A DNA stretch of 48,973 bases. Origin: Clostridium frigoris (lineage in GTDB: Bacteria; Bacillota; Clostridia; Clostridiales; Clostridiaceae). Shown one piece after another: positions 45,169-48,973 of this stretch (the first letter of the stretch is position 1; each line of letters begins with the position of its first letter). The translations under genes and the position numbers were made by a program. The notes under the pieces were generated by a model that made no database searches, was not told the origin of the DNA, and was given only the letters and a program-made list of their open reading frames with translations. Where the stretch lies: NCBI RefSeq assembly GCF_018861865.1, contig NZ_JAHLDV010000024.1, positions 1 to 48,973 on the forward strand. The letters are read 5' to 3'.

Positions 45169-47469
45169 TTATAAAATATGTTCAGTTCTTCTTATAATAT
45201 CATCTTGAATCTCACGGCTGAGTTCTATAAAAAATGCACTGTAACCTGCAACCCTTACTACTAGACCCTTATAGTCATTTGGACTTGCTTGAGCGTTTTT
45301 AAGAGTGATTGCGGAAACAATGTTAAACTGTACATGCTGTATTTTTAGTTTCATAAAGGCAAATAGAAAATCAGATAATTTATTAACACCACTTACGCCC
45401 TCTAGAGTTTTAGGGTTAAACTTAACATTAAGTAAGCTTCCATTTGTTGTTAAGTAGTTATCTAGTTTGCTTACGCTTTTAAGCACTGCAGTAGGACCAA
45501 GAATATCTCGGCCGATCATAGGGGACAAGCCACCATCAGCAAGCTGCTCACCAGATTTACGTCCATCAGGCGTAGCTCCTACAGATTTCCCAAGGGGAAT
45601 GTGGGCTGATACTGTATAGGATCCAGGTACAAAGGTTCCACCTCTTGGAGTTACGTGTTTTTCAACAGATTTTGCGTAATATCTAAGAATATCTGAACTG
45701 ATATTATCTACTTCGTCATTATCATTACCGTATTTGTCATATTTATTAATTAAGCGAAGTCTGAGTTTTTCATTCTCAAAACCTTCAAAATTACACTCTA
45801 AAACCTTTATTAGCTCACTAAAGGAAATTCTTTTCTCGCCAAATACAATCTTTTTTAGAGCGTAGAGTGAATCACTTAAGTTTGCTATACCGATACCTTG
45901 TACACCAGAGAAATTATATTTTGCACCGCCATATGTTATATCTTTTCCATTTTGAAGGCAATTATCAATAAAACATGACAAGAGTGGAACGGGTGCAAAT
46001 TCCTTATGTGATATATCAACTATATTGCAACCATCAACCATTATTTTTACGTATATATCAATCTTATTTTTGATGGCAATTATAATTTTATCAAAAGTAA
46101 TGTCCTTATCATTTTGATTTTCAGTTAAAGTTAATTGCATTACTTTTAATAAATTAAAGAGTGCGATATCATGTAGGCCATAGGTTTTTCCAGGGATTGA
46201 AAGTTCTACGCAACCAACTACAGAATAATCTCTTGCATCCTCTAAACTTACATTTCTATTTAAAAATCCTGGGACTATTACTTCATCATTAAATATCTGA
46301 GGTATACCTGTACCAAACCTTATCGTTTCAGCAGTTTTTCTTAAGAAAGCTGGTTCTATAAGTTCATTAACCCTCACACCCAAATTTGGTTGTGGAAGGC
46401 GGATATCTTGATAAGCATCTAATGAAGCATAAGATAATGCATTAACGGCTGAGCGCCCCCTTGATGTAAGTCCACCAAGGGTTATAGTATAACCAGTTGG
46501 AAAACCTGCAAAGTATTTAGCACTATCACTACTTCTAATTAAAACTACATCATTAGTTTTAATCCATAAACAAGTTAGAATTTCTTTTAGATGATTGATG
46601 TTAACACCTGATACTAGGTCATTATTATAAAAGGGATACATGTACTTATCAAAACCACCTAAAGATATTGAGCTAGCATTTGATTCATACTGGAAAATCA
46701 CGCATAAAAACCATAATAACTGACATGCTTCATAAAAAGTTTCAGGCTTTTCAATAGAGACTTTTGTTGAAACTCTAGCTATTTCTAAAAGTTCTAATTT
46801 TCGTTCCTTATTATCCTCATGCTTAGCATTTAATTTTGCGAGAGTTGCATATCTTAAAATATGAGCACTAGATGCTTTAAGAACAATAGTTGATGATTTA
46901 TAGAAATCATTATCTGGGTGATCCTCAGACAAAGTGGTTGCGGTTTTAATTATATTGCCAAGGCCGAAATTTATTAACTTCTCAAAATTTGGTATTATAT
47001 GTCCTTGACCCTTATCAGTTTAATTAATTTTAAAAATATCTAGATGTATGGGAGAACGAACTTCGGAGGTAAGCCTTTTATTAATAAAATCCTTTAGAGA
47101 GATACCTGACCAATAAGGATAAAGAACCTCTTTATAAGTCTTTTTATCCTCATTTGATATAAAAAATGGATCTTGTGGCCTGGTGCCCAGCGTATCAAGT
47201 TCATCATTAATCCAGTAAGGGTCCATTTCGGGAGAGATAATTCCGCTCCTTGGTTTTATTGTTCTATTACCAACTATAAGCTCTTCATCTCTTATAGATA
47301 TTTTTACATTGTTTAGTATATGAGCAGTTGCCTTTGCCCGTCTTATAATTGTTTTTTGACCTTCGGTTTCTTTATAACTCTCTGTATATAGTAAGGCTCG
47401 TTCAATAGATACTTCGCGTTTGTTCTCAAAAAGACCAGTTTTTAGTTTTTGAATTCTATCACTTATCAT
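45169..47469 (-). pseudogene. Glycyl-radical enzyme (PFL/dehydratase family) with in-frame TAA
   Basis: 766 codons. After 149 codons (ending HLDIFKIN) an in-frame TAA interrupts the family segment. The same frame continues TDKGQGHIIPNFEKL and is open to the end. The active site motif GCVE is in VVGCVELSIPGKTYG, and the radical glycine in RVAGYSAFF near residue 742. GCVE points to the dehydratase/eliminase branch (glycerol, hydroxyproline, choline types) rather than pyruvate formate-lyase itself; the substrate is unknown. A single base change made the TAA, so the gene is recently inactivated or read through. Confidence 0.85.
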
Positions 47470-47561
47470 AACTTACCTCCTGATTATATTTATATTTTAA
47501 ACTATATTTAAAATTGTATTCTTAAAAGTACGGCAAGTATAATTAATTATCTTGTTGTAAT

Positions 47562-47606
47562 TTATTGTTTGTTATTATTGTTTATTGTTTAATCCTATTG
47601 TATAAT
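47562..47606 (+). promoter_or_regulatory. Promoter of the DeoR regulator with three TTATTGTTT direct repeats
   Basis: TTATTGTTT occurs at 47562, 47575 and 47582. The last two overlap the -35 of a good promoter (TTGTTT, 17 bases, TATAAT at 47601). The repeats are operator candidates for the divergent regulator. The remaining 47607-47930 is gene-free leader with an AATTATT-rich stretch. Confidence 0.5.
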
Positions 47607-47930
47607 GAAATTAAGAAAAATTCAATATGTAATTATAAATATAATATTTGCTAGTTTAGGAGCTAAAATAACATTGAAAATTATGGATAGATTTAATATT
47701 GAGGATAAATATTATTAAAAATGATAAATAAAATTAAATATGATAGTTAACGTAAAAAGTTAAGAGGGGAGAAAGGCTAAAGGAGATAAAAAAATAAGAG
47801 GCAATGTTAACTTATAGATAAAACAATTGATGAAAAGTATTAAGTAAGGTTACGGTAAGTTTATTTTTAAGGTCTAGAAAAGTTTATACTAAATAATTAA
47901 TGAATTATTAATAGGGTAAGGTGGGATACT

Positions 47931-48692
47931 ATGTTTGCAGAGGAGAGGTTCGAGAAAATCATCCAGCTGTTAAATGAAAATCAAAAAGTAGTTGTAAAGG
48001 AACTAAGTAAGAAGTTTGATGTAACAGAGGATTGTATAAGAAAAGATTTAAAAACTTTGGAGAAACAGGGGATTATTAAACGAACTTATGGTGGCGGGGT
48101 ACTAAATAGGCAGTTAGCACCACATGATGATATTTTGAGACGAGTAAATATTAATTCAGAAGGTAAAATAAAAATTGCTGAAAAGGCGTTTGAACTTATA
48201 AAGTCTGGAGAAACAATTTTTTTAGATATATCATCCATAAATATATTAATTGCAGAGAAAATTGCAAAAGGCAATAAAAAGCTCTTAGTTATAACTAACA
48301 TGATTGATATTATTAGAACATTTTCAAAATCGGATCATGTGGACGTAATAGGCACTGGTGGAGTCTTTAATAAAGAAGTAAATGGTTTTGTAGGATCGTC
48401 AGCTATAGAGTGTATATTAAAGCACAAGGTAAACAGAGCCTTTATAGGTAGTTGTGGAGTTAATATGTTCGATAAAAGTATTACAACCTATGATATTGAA
48501 GATGGAAACACAAAAAAAGCTATTATTAGTTCAGGGAAAAAAGTGTATTTAGTGATAGAAAACAAGAAATTTTATTATGATGCAACTTATAAATTTGCAG
48601 AAATCTCAGATGTAGATGTTATCATTGTAGATGAGGTTCCAGATGAGAAAATTTGCTCGCAATTAGAAAATATGAATGTAGAGTTAATCTAA
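47931..48692 (+). CDS. DeoR-family transcriptional regulator
   Basis: 253 residues. The N-terminal winged helix has KVVVKELSKKFDVTEDCIRK and the signature RTYGGGV. The C-terminal DeoR sensor domain (SGETIFLDISS, VIGTGGVFNK) binds a phosphorylated sugar or similar effector. It is divergent from the glycyl-radical enzyme operon and probably controls it, which points to a sugar or polyol as inducer. AAGGTGGG precedes the ATG. Confidence 0.92.
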   Translation: MFAEERFEKIIQLLNENQKVVVKELSKKFDVTEDCIRKDLKTLEKQGIIKRTYGGGVLNRQLAPHDDILRRVNINSEGKIKIAEKAFELIKSGETIFLDISSINILIAEKIAKGNKKLLVITNMIDIIRTFSKSDHVDVIGTGGVFNKEVNGFVGSSAIECILKHKVNRAFIGSCGVNMFDKSITTYDIEDGNTKKAIISSGKKVYLVIENKKFYYDATYKFAEISDVDVIIVDEVPDEKICSQLENMNVELI

Positions 48693-48973
48693 AATTATAG
48701 TAACTAAACACGTTTAGTGGTAATCTTTCTTTAATGACATTTCAGAAGGAGAGCCTCCCACTTGAGTAGTCACGGAAACTAATATGTAAAACTTGAATTT
48801 GTATGAAGTAATATCGAACTATAATTTTTGTGTTAAGAGAGCAGTTAGTAATAAAAATAGGTATAGCAAACAAGCCTACACGATGCAGGAATTTTCAGAG
48901 AAAAGCATTTAATTGTTAAATAGTTACACTAATAAATTTAAAATACTAAAATCTGAAACTTTAAGTCTTGCAT
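48693..48973. other. Gene-free right end with a small GC-rich island
   Basis: No coding frame. At about 48745-48775 a less AT-rich stretch includes GGAGAGCCTCC, a short hairpin (GGAG with CTCC), and CACTTGAGTAGTCACGG. I cannot identify it; it could be the edge of a mobile element or of an RNA. Confidence 0.25.

Overview
The window looks like chromosomal DNA of a low-GC, spore-forming, butyrate-producing anaerobe of Clostridium sensu stricto type. The evidence is the strongly AT-rich sequence with GGAGG ribosome binding sites, phosphate butyryltransferase and butyrate kinase, a CwlD-type spore amidase, a ferredoxin-type thioredoxin reductase, and rubredoxin, rubrerythrin and flavodiiron genes. 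Species cannot be fixed from sequence alone.

Layout. 0-5 kb: the 3' end of a group II intron, an SOD-family gene, cwlD, a 38-residue membrane peptide, a TPR membrane protein, then trxA and its likely ferredoxin-dependent reductase. 5-17 kb: a c-di-AMP and cell-envelope block. A ydaO-type c-di-AMP riboswitch precedes a SleB/CwlJ-like hydrolase. The diadenylate cyclase cdaA, its regulator cdaR and an FAD enzyme follow, then ptb-buk, glmM, and glmS behind a glmS ribozyme. 17-20.7 kb: an O2/NO-stress block with a hemerythrin, a Cys-rich Crp/Fnr regulator, a frameshifted flavodiiron gene and remnants that resemble hcp. 21-24 kb: a CbiQ-CbiO-CbiM cobalt/nickel importer. 24-28 kb: a class A PBP with a repetitive Gly-Thr tail and an attenuator-like leader, rubredoxin and a YnfA protein. 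28-33 kb: two tandem SAM-I riboswitches, metNIQ, a PatB/MalY enzyme, rubrerythrin and an EcsC protein. 34-38 kb: the poorly understood FeS-scaffold-like/GGGtGRT gene pair, then a sortase with its own LPNTS substrate. 38.5-41 kb: rnjA behind a long, locally GC-rich leader. 41-49 kb: a zinc-binding lipoprotein behind a Zur-like palindrome, a broken EAL-HDOD gene, HPr, a glycyl-radical enzyme with an in-frame stop plus its activase, and a divergent DeoR regulator.

How the parts work together. CdaA makes c-di-AMP and the riboswitch upstream of the nearby wall hydrolase should sense it. GlmM and GlmS supply amino-sugar precursors for the wall, with GlmS under ribozyme feedback by GlcN6P. SAM-I riboswitches couple methionine import to SAM level.

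Several genes are broken: fprA by a frameshift, the EAL-HDOD gene by a stop, a deletion and a frameshift, the glycyl-radical enzyme by a nonsense codon, and hcp-like pieces by fragmentation. The lesions differ in type, so decay is likely for some, but assembly error must be excluded for the homopolymer cases. The strongest leads for undescribed biology are the rnjA leader RNA, the PBP leader attenuator, the GGGtGRT pair and the sortase-LPNTS pair. No tRNA, rRNA or CRISPR array was recognised.
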